This document shows positions 30,045 to 41,432 of a stretch of DNA of 64,000 nt, in pieces (the first letter of the stretch is position 1; the number at the start of each line of letters is the position of its first letter). The DNA is from Eutreptiella sp. 'Long Island Sound 2002' (lineage: Eukaryota > Euglenozoa > Euglenophyceae > Eutreptiales > Eutreptiaceae). The translations under genes and the position numbers were made by a program. A model generated the notes under the pieces. That model worked only from the letters and a program-made list of their open reading frames with translations, was not told where the DNA came from and made no database searches. Location of the stretch: assembly GCA_964036045.1 (NCBI GenBank), contig OZ038380.1, forward strand, positions 173,573,897-173,637,896, given 5' to 3'.

Positions 30045-31200
30045 GAGTGGACACCCAACAGACCTCGAGTCTCTGAGTGCCATAACTCTGCACCCTTCTG
30101 TTTAAGCGAGTGCCTGGACCTGAAATACTCGCAAAATACTGCCCCTGCAACGCTTGGGTTTTCCATTGGGTTGCACTGGCGAACGGTCTTATTGTAACAT
30201 AGGAGTTGATTTGTGTTTACTTCATGACTGTATTCACCGCACGTGAAATGAGTCATTGGGCGGTTGGTAGGATCGCAGACATGATGTAAAGATGACACTG
30301 ATTCATATCACTCTGGGTTGCCCTGGAGTGTGCATGTGTGTGGTTTGGGTGAGAGCCAGGATGGTGTGTATCCAATGGCAGGCAAACCACATGTCAACTG
30401 TATTTGATTGTTTTTTTTTTGGCTCAAGAATCTTGCATGTGATTTGTTGTTAGAGATACAGCTACATTGTCTTTGTGAGTGAACAAATTTGGTCAGAAAT
30501 TGTGTAGATTGTTTGGTACACGCAGTGCGTGTCTTTAATGTATGTGGTACATTTAGATCAAGAATAATATGCTTTCAATGATTGATTTGTGTCCATGTGC
30601 CTCTGCTTGTATCCTGCTGCGTGCCTGCTCCTCTAGTTTTTGTGTATTTTGGAAACCAAGGAAAAGACCCAATCCACAATCCAAGTATCGGGGTAGGGCA
30701 CAATTCAGGATCTCATACTCCAAACATGAAGGGCTATACATTAGAAAAGCAGGAACAATCACTCATGTACAGCAGTGCTCAACTAGATTCGGATAGATAG
30801 TTAAAAACACTTAGAAAAAGAATACAAAACTGCCCTCATGGGCACCCTCTCTTAGGCAGGGTCATTTTGAGATGTGACCCCTTTGTTTGTGGTCCCTTTG
30901 GTGATGTGGTGGCATGGTCTGTGGCACTGAGGTCACTGCCATGTCACCAGGGATTTTTCTACTTTGCTAGGCTGACGGGGAATTGAACCCAGGACCTGTC
31001 AAAAAAAGGTGCCACAGCCCCCTAGGGTGCACAGCACTAGGATAAGTAGTCAATCATGAAAAAATAGATAAAAATGTATAGGCTCTGAACCAGAGCAGTG
31101 CCTCAGTCTAGTCAGGATCCTGTGATGACTTCAAAATAGTTGGGGGGTCAGGGGTCCTGACAACATCCATTGATTAGTGCTTGGTTTTATAGGTAAAAAT
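30045..31200. other. Intergenic, nothing recognised
   Basis: AT-richer than average. A string at about 30,966-31,010 resembles a reverse-strand tRNA T-arm (GGTTCAATTCC), but no matching acceptor, D-arm or anticodon arm can be assembled. Confidence 0.4.
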
Positions 31201-31207
31201 GCATTTG

Positions 31208-31305
31208 CTAATTCACTTCACCGAAGAAAGCGAGTACAAGCAGAGCAAGCACAGCAACGGCGAACTGGAAATTGATACTGCCCCACAGGGATGAACGGTA
31301 GCGAT
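31208..31305 (-). CDS. Possible terminal exon with a C-terminal transmembrane segment
   Basis: Reverse-strand frame after a possible acceptor (GATAACAAG|ATCGC) reads RYRSSLWGSINFQF then AVAVLALLVLAFFGEVN and stops at TAG. A hydrophobic stretch of about 18 residues one to five residues from the stop is typical of a tail anchor. No upstream exon was identified, and the frame is closed by a stop just before the proposed acceptor. It is short enough to be chance. Confidence 0.25.
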
Positions 31306-32809
31306 CTTGTTATCAAAATCCTTTTTGATTATCTCCAAACTTCGAAATCCAACTCTCACCACGAAGCGAACTCAACATCAACACCAAGAATTCTGATAAT
31401 TCAGGATTCATAGTTCTAAAATACCCTAAGCAACAATGTACAAAACATTCATAACAGTAAAACCTCTTGTATTTCTGTACTGTAAAATATTTAATGCCGC
31501 GATCGCACGGCGCTTTTTCTTGCGGCGGGCAGCCCTGTCCCGCCCCCCGCCAGTAGTTTAAGGGTTTTCAGCTCAGTGGGTCAGTTCAGAACGGATTCAC
31601 AGTTTCTTTGTGTGCTGCTTGCTCTGTGTCTGCTGCTTGTGTGTTTGCTGATTTTTTTTTCAAAACTTCTGAGTAGGGTTTTTGGTGCTTAAACTTTTTT
31701 TTAGACCCGATGGCATGGGTAATAAGTAGAACAATATTAGTAGAAATGTTTTGAATATCACTTTTTGAAAAACTGCCCCTGTGAGTTTTGGGCTAGGGGT
31801 TTAGATCCGAATTTTTGCTTAGGTGAATTAGTGCTTTATCAGAAATTTTTTCCCACAGTCAGCTGGGTTTTTAGGTGGCAGTGACACCTCCCCACTCAGG
31901 ATAGTGTGTAGGGATACCCGGAAAAAAATAGAGGGACCTTAGATAAGGACTTCAGGTCTTGGGGGTGGGACAGTGTACATTATTCAATTGTCAATTTCGG
32001 TGCATCTCAGTCTGTTTCTGCTTTTCAGCTCAGATTGGCATTTTTGTTGTGAGTGCTAACCTTTTTACATTACATTATGTTACATTACATGTACATTAGT
32101 CGTTAGTGGCTGTGCATGCACCTTGGTGTGTGTCAGCCCTTGCATGTGGCCTAGTGGCTGCGGCAAGGGCTTGGCGGGGCGTGTGACGGCTTCATGCCCA
32201 GTTGGGGGCCAGAAAGAGCGCGCGTGCAATCGCGGCATAAATACACTTTTTTTTACTAGTGCAATTATTGCCGTTTCTCTCTGTAAAATTGTCTCGTTTG
32301 CAAAAAGATGACAAGGTCTTGCAGGATCTTTAGACGGGGCAACAAATCGAAGGCACTTCCACAGTCCAAATATAAACTCTGTTCAAAAGACATCGAAGTA
32401 TCTTACAGCACTCAATTGAACAGCTCCTTCGCATGTCCGCCCGGTTTTTTCTGCTCATTTCTTTTGCAATACAATCTGCTACCCACGTGCATGCGCTGCA
32501 GTGTCCGACAGCCATAGCCACAACCACACATCCGTTTCTGCATTATATGCTCATTTTCTGCGGCTTTCGCAATCCGCTCGATCAGTCCGAGTTTCTAGAT
32601 TCCTTCCTCATACTTTGTGCAGAGGAATTATTTGGTGCACAAAGACGAGTGATTTTGCCTCTCAGAGATAGTTTGCAAGTAGTACTTGGTGGGTGAACAG
32701 TTTGGTCCATAATTTCATGCTAAAGTTTGTTCTTTCCCAGTGCCTTCGGATGGTGGGTCAACATAGGCTGACCAGGGTGCACATAAGGATGGATGGTAAT
32801 TTTTTATTT

Positions 32810-32876
32810 GTTTGCCAAGGAGGGAAGGAACACACCGCACAAGACAATAAACGCATGTAACTCAAACTGGGTGTGC
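32810..32876. repeat. 67-bp interspersed repeat, copy 2
   Basis: Matches 18,818-18,884: GTTTGCCAAGGAGG, GCACAAGACAATAAACGCAT, CTGGGTGT. Confidence 0.6.
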
Positions 32877-33110
32877 CAGACACCAAACAGCGCCAGAAGG
32901 GGCTGCCCATAGTGTCGCACTCACCGGGACCCAAAGGTGATAGTTGCGGGAATCTCCCCCTTGACCAAGAGGAGGTAGCGCAAGACCGGCCGAAAATCCA
33001 GACAAATCCCTACCCCTCCGTGGGGGGGGGGGAGGCAGACAAACAAAGGCGGCAACTGACCACAAGCTTTGGCTAGGGGCAAAAAACTGCCGAAAGTAAC
33101 ATATAAGCTA

Positions 33111-33133
33111 CCCCCCACATATCTTGTGGGGGG
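33111..33133. repeat. Short hairpin CCCCCCACA/TGTGGGGGG
   Basis: A 9-bp perfect stem with a 5-nt loop (TATCT). No T tract follows. Confidence 0.7.
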
Positions 33134-34635
33134 TTCGAATCAAGACAGTGCCATCTTTGCCCCTCCGTGGATGGCACCCCAAGTTTCCACGCGCACAGCC
33201 GTAATCACCTAGACCCCAGGCGCCAGAAAAAATGCAATCTTTTTAAAACAACAACCGCACGACAGCGCTTTAACCCCCTGGAGCAGAAATGTATGACCAA
33301 TGAACATTGTATGGCGCCCGCGCTGTGAACATTGACGAATCTTGGTCAAATTTTATGTTTTCTCTATACAACATAACGTATACACCATCGCTGGTCCTCA
33401 GACAGCCCTCGTCTAAAGCGTCCTGTGGGCTTTTTTGGTGTTTGTTAATTGCTCCTATGTCATCATGACCCGCAACAGACACCCCCCCCCCCCCACAAGC
33501 CAGCCCCCAAAGGGCAGCATGAGCAAGAACTCAATGTGGTGCAGCATACAAACAAGGGTTTCGTGTCGTCACCAGTAGAACTTGGTGTTTGTGTCAGAAC
33601 ATTAGCTCATCCCATGCATACATCCATGCACATTGCAGGCCAATTTGGTGGCGGTGCCACACCCCACCCTGTTCAACTATCCCCAAGCCCACCATGCCCG
33701 CCATAACCAAAGCTTGGTGATCTTCCGTGCAGTTCCTCAAGTGGTGTGAGTAGTGGGGCCAGTGGCTCTCCCAACCTGTGTCTCTTGCCTTCCGGGGGTG
33801 TAGGGCGTGTATGGAGTCAACCATACTTGTTCAATAGGTAGGTATGTCTGTGTGTGTGCGCCATGGTACCAATAGTGTTCAAAGTACAAGGTTCAACAAT
33901 CCTACTTGCCTTGTGCCACGGCAAACCATGTGTTCATTGTACTTTGACCTTGAGGGGGTGGCGCCCGCAAGGCTGCAAACTGCTCCATATGCACATCTCA
34001 TCGCTAACACACCACAGCTCCTTCCATGTGTGACCCGCCACAGCCGCAACAACACACACACTGCGTGCTCATGTGCCTTACCACTCTCCATGGCCCATCC
34101 CCATGCAAATCTTTGAAAATAATTGAAACTGCTCTATGTACACTCAAGCCCTGACACCATACTATAGTCCACAGGTCTCTGGTTTTACATATGACTATTG
34201 TATGATACAAGAACACACGCGGACACGCCCAGGCGGGAGCCTAAGCCGCCATAGAATGAATGAATGAATCCCTTGGTCTTGGGGGGCCGGGAGGGGGCGG
34301 GGGGCCCTCCTACAGTGCAATTTGGGAGAGCAACTGAATAGAGAGCCGTCCTACGGAGGGCCGGCATAAGCAAGCATTCACACCACCGTGCTGCTTCTTG
34401 GGGCATAGTGCCATCCATCCACCCATAGGGAACAGAAGTTAAGGCCAAGCAGGACCAAGATGGAACCATAAACTGAGGCGAGAACACCGCAACGAACAAA
34501 CCACATTAGGCACAACATGTCGCAGATATTGGTCCGCACAGATTAGGGCAGCAAAGCCACATGGGCCTTGTCAACCCCGCAAGTCCCAAAGGAGCTGCAA
34601 AGGGTCAACAGGCTCCTGTGTATTATGTAGCATTC

Positions 34636-35250
34636 AAACCACTGCTGCAAGAACTGGTGGTCTGTAGGCCAGCGTTGCTTAAACCACTGCTGTCAGAGCT
34701 GGTGGTCAGTAGGCCGGTGCCGCTCAAACCATTGCTACCAAAGCTGTTGGTATGTAGGCCATTGCTGCTCAAATCTGCGCCTCTAGAGCTCGTGGTCTGT
34801 AGGACAGTGCTGCCCAAACCACTGCTGTCAGAGCTAGCGGTCTGTAGGCCAATGCTGTTCAAACCACTGCCGCCAGAGCTGGTGGTCTGTAGGCCAATGC
34901 TGCTCAAACCAGTGCCTGCAAAGCTGGTGGTCAGCGGGCCAGTGCTGCTCATCCACTGCTGCCAGAGCCCGTGGTCTGAAGGCTAGTGATGCTCAAACCC
35001 TTCCCGCCAGAGCTGGCGGTCTGTAGGACAGTGCTGCTCAGACCACTGTTGACAACACTGGCGGTCTGTAGGACAGTGCTGCTCAAACCACTACTGCCAG
35101 AGCTTGTGGTCTGTAGGATAGTGCTGCTCAAACCACGGCTGCTAGAGCTGGCGGCTTTTAGGCGAGTGCTGCTCAAACGACCGCCGTCGGAGCTGGTGGT
35201 TTGCAAGTCAGTGCTGCTCAAACCGCTGCTGCCGGAGCTGGTGGTCTAGA
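34636..35250 (-). repeat. 45-bp tandem array, ~14 units, coding-like on both strands
   Basis: About 14 diverged units of 45 bases (one is 44). The minus strand reads as a 15-residue Ser/Thr/Gly repeat (GLSSTVLQTTSSGSS); the plus strand reads KPLLPELVVCRPVLL. The minus-strand reading resembles wall or mucin-like spacers such as the linker in the expansin-like gene, and is my preferred sense. It is bounded by TAG immediately before the first unit and shifted once by the 44-base unit near 34,952. It could be spliced to the exon at 35,284, or lie downstream of it. Confidence 0.6.
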
Positions 35251-35283
35251 GGCGTTGGATATAACGGTGCTGTCCGCAGAGTC

Positions 35284-35445
35284 TTAGTCATCCTCATTCA
35301 CACCGCACTCATAGGTCTTGCAGTACATCTCGAACTTCACGGGATCTTTGGCGTACCCAGCAATGTCAATTCCGTAGTATCCTAGGGAATTCCTAGGGCA
35401 GATTCTAGGGATGTTGTCGCGCAGGGGGACATAAGTAAGAAAAAG
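35284..35445 (-). CDS. Possible 3' coding exon of an unidentified gene
   Basis: The reverse-strand frame, open for 53 codons, reads VPLRDNIPRICPRNSLGYYG, then IDIAGYAKDPVKFEMYCKTY and ECGVNEDD before TAA at 35,284. The residue mix is protein-like. Two or three candidate acceptors (CCCTAG) lie after a pyrimidine-rich TTTTTCTTACTTATGTCCCC. I recognise no family and found no upstream exon. It ends 34 bases before the Ser-rich 45-bp array. Confidence 0.35.
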   Translation of the reverse strand, partial: LFLTYVPLRDNIPRICPRNSLGYYGIDIAGYAKDPVKFEMYCKTYECGVNEDD

Positions 35446-37110
35446 TCACTGCCATGTCTTTCTTGGAGGGCTTGATCCAGGCCAAGCCCCCCTTAAAACC
35501 CTTTTGTTGATGCTAAGACAAACTTAAGTGTTTTTATCTCTCTTTTGTAGCCTAAAGTACACTTTCTCAAAGTAACTAGGGTTGTGACCCTAGCCCCCCA
35601 TGAAGTTCACCCCTACCACTCAACTGAGCGGAGGTACCTTCCTTCATGGAGGATATACCGAAATAAAATAGGCATTTCATGCTTTAGGCCTTGGAGGTTA
35701 AGCCTAGTGGTCTCCCACCCCAAGACCCCTATACTCAATTGTTTCTACCACTTATTGTGGTCCTACTTTGTAACTGTTTCTGAATTCAGTTGCTTGGCCA
35801 AGTCATTTTCTGTGTTGGCCCGACATCTATGCCCCACATTCCTAACCAGCACCATTTCACCCAAAAGAGTGCACATGAAGTGCCTATTGCTATCCTGGAG
35901 GCCTGAGTCAGTCCAATTTTCATATAAAATCTTTTGTATTATCCATTTGTGATTGAATCTTTGTGTATAAACCTGCATTGTCTATCTGCAGCCCTTCTGT
36001 GTTACACTGGATTCCAAAACCAATCATTGATTCGATCCACATCCTGTTCTTGCTCTACTTACTGCTTTGGTTTGGGGTTTCAACTTCAAAACCTGCAAGG
36101 ATTTCATCAAAATATCTAGGGCATTAATCAAGGACATCTTTCTACATATCATTGCCAAGTTGCCCAGGTCGGTTTGGGGCCATGTGGGCAGGAGGGGGGG
36201 AGGGATGCCCCCCATTCTCCCAAAAATACGGACAGAACGCTGCCTGAAGACGAAAGGCAAACAATCATTTTCAGCAAAAACAAAAGTTTGGATCATGTCC
36301 AAAAATCCACGGCACTCCAGCCCTTGTCCACAAAGAAAGCGTCTTGTGCATCAGTTGCATCAGTTGCACAATGGCAGGTTCCTACCCCATCGAGTGGGTT
36401 GTATTATCCATCATCCTCACCCAGTATAGTGTGTATTGCACCAGCACGTTCAGAAAGTGCTCAGCCATCTACACTATGGCATCAGGCAATCTTGTTGGCA
36501 GTAGTGTCATGTTGTCCCTAGATGCAACGGACAGTGTGAATCTTTGGGCAACGATGTAGAGGTACCGTTATCCATTGTTTGATTTTTTTTAGAAAATGTA
36601 TTGTTTTTTTTTTTAGATCCCGAAGTCGGTTCTTGAAATGTTGCTTTATTTTTGTTAGATTTGCAGCCGAATTTTTTTACAGGGCCATCTAACTTTTTAG
36701 TCACTTTTGACATTTTTTTAAGATGTTTTAAATTTTAGATGTTTTGTATTTTTTTCGGGGTTTAATTTTTTTTAGCGCGTCCAAAAATTGAAAAATATTT
36801 TCGCATGTAAAAACAATTTTCCCATTTTGCTCTTCCGCTCTTCCCCGGGTCACTTGTGACACATGTACAGCAATTTGTGTATTGGTCTGGAACAGTGGTA
36901 CATTAACAGTTGCGTTTGATGTGTCTGCTGTGCTTCTTCCTCCACACTGTGCAGTAGCAGGTGCATCTGGTACACTTCTCATGCGCGGCTGTTGTGCATT
37001 TGTGACATGTGTGTTGTGTTTAACATGGGGTGGTGTTTTTTTTTTTGGTTCAGACCTGGATAAGCCGGCAAAACACTCTAACCAGATGGTACTCGTGAGA
37101 ACCGTCGGAA
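35446..37110. other. AT-richer intergenic, nothing firm
   Basis: GTTTTTATCTCTCTTTTGTAG near 35,530-35,550 would be a good plus-strand splice acceptor, but the frames after it are not recognisable. A run of T-rich DNA covers 36,580-36,780. GCAAACAATCATTTTCAGCA near 36,262 resembles the 18.8-kb repeat. Confidence 0.35.
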
Positions 37111-37575
37111 TCAGGAATCAGAGCAGTCCAGTGCTATGATTGTCCCACAGCTCAGTGTGGGTGTGGTAGCGCACATGTGGCTTAACATGTGGTGGTGGTG
37201 TTTCATGTGCCAGTATGTGAGCACATTTGAGTTATCATAGAGGATGCCAGTGGCCATGGAGTGCACAAGCACTGTAGCCAATGCAAAGGGTCCTCTGTGG
37301 GCCACTACCCTCCCCCCTCTTGCAATCTCCCGCGTTAGCGCGCAACGGTCTCCCGGGGGGGGGGGGGGGGGGTCGCCAAGTGACGGTCTCCTGGGGGGGG
37401 GGGGGGATTGCAAGGGTAGTTCAAGGTCAACTGTTGCACCCTCCACTGATGCAAGCAAAGAGATCACAGGTGAAGCGACTTTCACATTGATGCGGTGCGA
37501 ATGTGATTCATCCAACACAAATGTTATTGGGGATCCAAGAGAACGGTAAAAAACATCTGGGTACCAGAATAACAC
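37111..37575 (-). pseudogene. Coding-like frame of unknown identity interrupted by a C/G palindrome
   Basis: The reverse strand reads FVLDESHSHRINVKVASPVI, SLLASVEGATVDLELP, then a Pro-rich artefact from C runs, then VVAHRGPFALATVLVHSMAT and GILYDNSNVLTYWHMKHHH. The two good blocks sit on either side of a palindromic insertion at about 37,311-37,418. I recognise no family; it may be a transposase-like remnant. Low confidence. Confidence 0.3.
37306..37422. mobile_element. Palindromic C/G-run insertion with GTGACGGTCTCC
   Basis: CTTGCAATC at the left and GATTGCAAG at the right are exact inverted repeats, with CTACCC/GGTAG just outside. Inside are AACGGTCTCCC, G18 (37,355-37,372), CGCCAAGTGACGGTCTCCT and G14 (37,393-37,406). 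It splits a coding-like frame on the reverse strand. Confidence 0.5.
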
Positions 37576-39661
37576 ACTTGGAACTGTTGCACATATTCAG
37601 TTTGCCTGACAGGCATGGGGTGGTACTGTACACGGTCACCGGGAGAAAACATCTTGGCTCTGCAATAGCAACACAACACACCCATACAACAACTTTGGAG
37701 AGAGAATATCACAGAACACACACAGGTGATTGATTTGAAGTAATGGGAAAGCAATGCAAGGCCACGTGTAAGGCAGATGGGCAACACAAACCAGCGCAAT
37801 AGATGTTAACTAGAAAAACATGGAAGTGACGGTCTCCTGGGGGGAGGGGGGGGCTAGGTGTGTACAGCGAAGGCATGTACCTGCCACCTGCCACACAGGG
37901 GGCGCAAAGTCGACGGAGGCACAGGTAGTAGTGTCACGTAATGCACACCGAGGGCAGGGGTGGCACATATGCCGTGGTTAGAATTCGCGTTTGCGATTCG
38001 ATGGGCCTGAATTGCAATAGTATGCTTTTGGGGGCCACATCTGCTCCGGTGGGGTCCCGCAGGCATGTGCATGCACCTCGTCAACACCAGCAATACACGT
38101 ATGTGTGTACATAAATGTCCCTGCAAGGGAGCCACCAGGACCGCTGTGTTCCGTCAAATGCTTGGAAGCATTGTCTTATAATAGTGCTACTCGCCCCTGT
38201 AGAATACTGGTTGAGTGCTGCAGGCAGTAAAGGGAGCGTGAAGGAGAAGGGGGGTCGCAATGGAAGAGCCCTGTTCGGTCAGTAGACAGACACCGCCGCG
38301 CCACGAGTGCCCTGAGATCAGCAAGTTGCTGATTTGATCCACCCCAAGAGAAGTAGTTGGATGGTCAGTGAAAAAGAAAACACACAGGCATGCACAGCGC
38401 TCTTGGGGGAGATTGTGCACAGCGGTGGGCAGTGCTTGTTGTTGGGGGCGATTTCACTGGTTGTCTCCCACATGCAAACTATAAAGACGGCGTTCAGAAC
38501 CGATCTCCAAACCAATCCACCACTGAATATGAAAAAGCAGTACAGCATTCCTGCCCCCCTTAAATGTCAGATTCGACCTTCTACAGCAAAAAGCGTGCAA
38601 ATCAATGGTGCCCTTGTGTCAGAGAGTACCCATGAACATCAGCATCAGGCTTTTGACGGGGTGTACAGTATCCATGACAATCATCGCAGGCCTTCCAACA
38701 GGTTATCACAGTCTCTCACACACACATTATATCGCGTTCCTTGCTGGCAAACTTCTCAAAAGTGATGGCCGTGGAAACCCCAAACGGTATGGCGGAGGAG
38801 ATAATATTCCATGCAGCACCGCCGCTTCACCACCTTTACCCCATGGTGGTAACCCCGTGCCCTTCCCCACCTGAGGGAAGACGGTCCCCTGCCACACCCG
38901 GGGGGACGGGGCCAAGTGACGGTACCCCCCACCCCTCGGGGAAGGAAGGGGTGGGGAAGGACAAGGGGGCCATGAGCAACGGATACTGGGCTCACACATG
39001 CCCCCGTGACACAGGCATACGGTCATAGCCACAACTCACAGTACATTGTTTTGCCTTGGAAGGACAAGGGGTGGGGGGGGGGGGGGGACACTCCAACTTG
39101 AAGTAGCCATGCTCCCCTGCCCTCAAAAACCATCATGCGGTTAAGAGGGGGGCTATGCATGGGATATGTAGCAAGATGGCCCCAGAAACACACTTCCATG
39201 GAAGCAACACATTCCCATTTAAAGAGGGAGATTGAGGTGCTAAAGAGCACTTCCAGTGGCCATATCCATGTGGTTTGGGGAGGGGTGAGGCAAGATTTAT
39301 AAGTGGCAACAATAGAACGGCGCCCATTGCGTCGAGGGATGACCTCGCACACCAGCGCTCGCCCGGTGCGTGCACCGCAGTAAGAGGTCACTTTGGGCGG
39401 GTCAGGAAACACCTGCACGTCCGTGTTCTGCCCAGACGTGGTACGGTATGCGTGACCGCGGTGCGGGTGTACGGGTGCTGTGGTGCGGCGGGCGGTTCGG
39501 CGGCATTGCCCTCTTTGCCCAGGCCTATGTACAGCTCTTGGGAGACGTTCCCCGGTCTCTTCAGCCGCGGCATGACTGGGGGGCTGTGGCTACAGCGGTA
39601 TCCCCCCCCGCCGCGAACAATAAAATCCTCAAAAAATGCGGTTGGAACAGGAGTATGGTAC
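37576..39661. other. Repeat-rich intergenic DNA
   Basis: Contains further AAGTGACGGT plus C/G-run units (about 37,826-37,855 and 38,875-38,965) and a G15 run (39,073-39,087). A reverse-strand coding-like stretch at 39,100-39,418 (VCEVIPRRNGRRSIVATYKS) has a family I cannot name. Confidence 0.4.
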
Positions 39662-40125
39662 AGAACAGCCATCAAGGGTCATGAGGAAACACTTATGATA
39701 TAGAACAGCCATCAGGGGACATGAGGACGTGCTGATGATACAGAACAGCCATCAAGGGTCATGAGGACACGCTTATGAGAAAGCACAACCATCAGGGGAC
39801 ATGAGGACGTGCTGATGATATAGAACAGCCATCAGGGGACATGAGGACGCGCTGATGATATAGAACAGCCATCAGGAGACATGAGGACGTGCTGATGATA
39901 CAGAACAGCCATCAAGGGTCATGAGGACACGCTTATGAGAAAGCACAACCATCAGGGGACATGAGGACGTGCTGATGATATAGAACAGCCATCAGGGGAC
40001 ATGAGGACGCGCTGATGATATAGAACAGCCATCAAGGGTCATGAGGACGCGCTGATGATATAGAACAGCCATCAAGGGTCATGAGGAAACACTTGTGATA
40101 TGGAACAGCCATCAGGGTCATGCTG
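39662..40125. repeat. 40-bp minisatellite, ~11.6 units, with 160-bp higher-order repeat
   Basis: Units begin AGAACAGCCATCA and contain GGGNCATGAGGA. Four unit types in the order B-C-D-E (units 2-5) recur as units 6-9 with a single change, so a 160-bp block has itself duplicated. Units 1, 10 and 11 are hybrids of the types. No coding frame. Confidence 0.9.
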
Positions 40126-40147
40126 TTCGGTACCCAATTGCCTCAGT

Positions 40148-40490
40148 ACATGCCCCCCCTCCCTTGTCTAAGCTACATCAAAGTCCCAGAATAAGACGGT
40201 CCCTACGCCTACTGGAGCTTGGACAAGGCCGTAGACGCCCGGGTTCAAAAAGAGAAAGTTGCATGGTGAGCTGGTGCAAGCAAGGGGGGTGTAGTGCACA
40301 AATATCCCCAAAATCAGAGCTATGTGGGTTGAAGTGGGCAAACACTCACAACAAATGTGTCCATGACCCTATGTAACCAGCAAATTTGTCACCAAACCCA
40401 TGTCTTATGTGGCCGCACTACATTTGGTACCGAATTAAATTAGGTATCAACTTAACACGGTCCCTTGTGGCTTAGACAAGGCCGTAGCTT
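40148..40490. mobile_element. Composite CTTGTCTAAGCTAC-bounded repeat, copy 1
   Basis: Left end is a C-rich tract then CTTGTCTAAGCTAC, followed by AATAAGACGGTCCCTACGCC and TACTGGAGCTTGGACAAGGC. A roughly 200-base body (GGTGCAAGCAAGG, CAAATATCCCCAAAATCAGA, CTTATGTGGCCGCACTACAT) follows, and the end is GTGGCTTAGACAAGGCCGTA then GCTTA. Homologous to 44,295-44,672 and 48,692-48,986. Confidence 0.7.
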
Positions 40491-40712
40491 ATACCCCCGC
40501 CCTGTAATAGCTACGGAAAAGTCCCAAATTAATACGGTCCCTACACCTCCTGTAGCTTGGACAAGGCCATAGCTTACGTGTACCACATACATGGTGAGCT
40601 AGTGCGAGAAAGGGGAATATAATGCTCAAATATCCCCAAATCAGAGCTATGTGGGTTCAAGTGGGCAACCACTCACAACAAATGTGTCCATGACCCAATG
40701 TAACTGGCAAAT
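40491..40712. mobile_element. Composite repeat, copy 2, 3' truncated
   Basis: Abuts copy 1 head to tail. It begins in ATACCCCCGCCCTGTAATAG, has AATTAATACGGTCCCTACAC and GTAGCTTGGACAAGGCCATA, then the body up to AATGTAACTGGCAAATTC, where homology stops. Confidence 0.65.
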
Positions 40713-40865
40713 TCTATTGCCTTCGGCAGTGCACCTCGAAGAGAGGCTGACAGTCAGCCAATCAGTCAGTCATTCAGGCAAGCAGGAAGGCAGACAGAAA
40801 CACACACGGTTTTTTTTTCAGTGGCAGACTCGGCTGCAAGCAGTGGGGAAAACTGATACCTCAGA

Positions 40866-41030
40866 ACAAGCAGCGGTTGAATGGTATAATTTAGGTCGGC
40901 GGTTCAAATCCCGGTCGGCCGACCAAGGCGGCGGCGCCACTGACAACAGTTGGTCGGCCGGGATTTGAACCGCAGACCTACAAACCTGCAGTGGGCTGCA
41001 TTACCGTTCGACCGCTGTTTGTTCTAACAG
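40866..41030. repeat. tRNA-like inverted repeat pair
   Basis: Plus copy: AGCGGTTGAATGGTA then GGCGGTTCAAATCCCGGTCG. Minus copy (41,021 down to about 40,952): AGCGGTCGAACGGTAATGC, 20-odd bases, then TGCGGTTCAAATCCCGGCC. These look like tRNA A and B boxes. In the minus copy the spacing (about 31 nt) fits a tRNA, but the T-stem does not pair fully and no acceptor stem forms. The plus copy is deleted between boxes. The pair forms a long hairpin around GGTCGGCCGACC. Likely tRNA-derived SINE or pseudogene ends. Confidence 0.5.
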
Positions 41031-41315
41031 CATCTTTTCTCCCCACTGCTTGAAACCTACTGAGCACAAACTTTTGACCCCCCCCACCCCGACCCCCCCC
41101 AACAAATTGATATCCAGTTTCACGGAATAGAGGCCTCAGAATCAAAAAATCCATTGGGGGATTGTCGTACTGGGCAAAATAATGATTTTACAAGGGGTTG
41201 GACATCAAGTAGCATGCCTTGGGGTATGCTACGCGAATGAACCCCCAAAAGAGGGGTATACGAAGCCCGCGCCCGCGCCTGCGCCTGCGCTTGATCTAAC
41301 AACCTCTCTTCGAGG

Positions 41316-41432
41316 TGATTTGTTATGTGGCTGCACTATATTTGCACCAAATCAAATGAGGTACCAAATTAATACGGTCCCTACGCCTGCTGTAGCTTGG
41401 ACAAGGACGTAGCTATTACGGGGGGGGGTACA
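41316..41432. mobile_element. CTTGTCC-type repeat, partial composite copy
   Basis: TTATGTGGCTGCACTATATT from the composite body leads into AATTAATACGGTCCCTACGC and GTAGCTTGGACAAGGACGTA, then a G10 run and TAC. Confidence 0.65.

Larger units (their letters stand above)
31306..34635. other. Gene-poor, AT-richer stretch
   Basis: No recognisable protein. Contains ACATT-type short repeats (about 32,070-32,098), the second copy of the 67-bp repeat (32,810-32,876), a hairpin at 33,111-33,133, a C11 tract near 33,483 and GAAT repeats near 34,255. A small GC-rich island near 31,495-31,560 has no clear function. Confidence 0.4.

Noticed and set aside
30960-31050. Reverse-strand tRNA-like T-arm GGTTCAATTCC
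   Set aside because: Acceptor stem and anticodon arm cannot be paired; a T7 tract interrupts the expected structure.
39662-40125. Regular 40-bp repeats considered as a CRISPR array
   Set aside because: Units are contiguous with no unique spacers and lie in a eukaryotic repeat region; it is a minisatellite.
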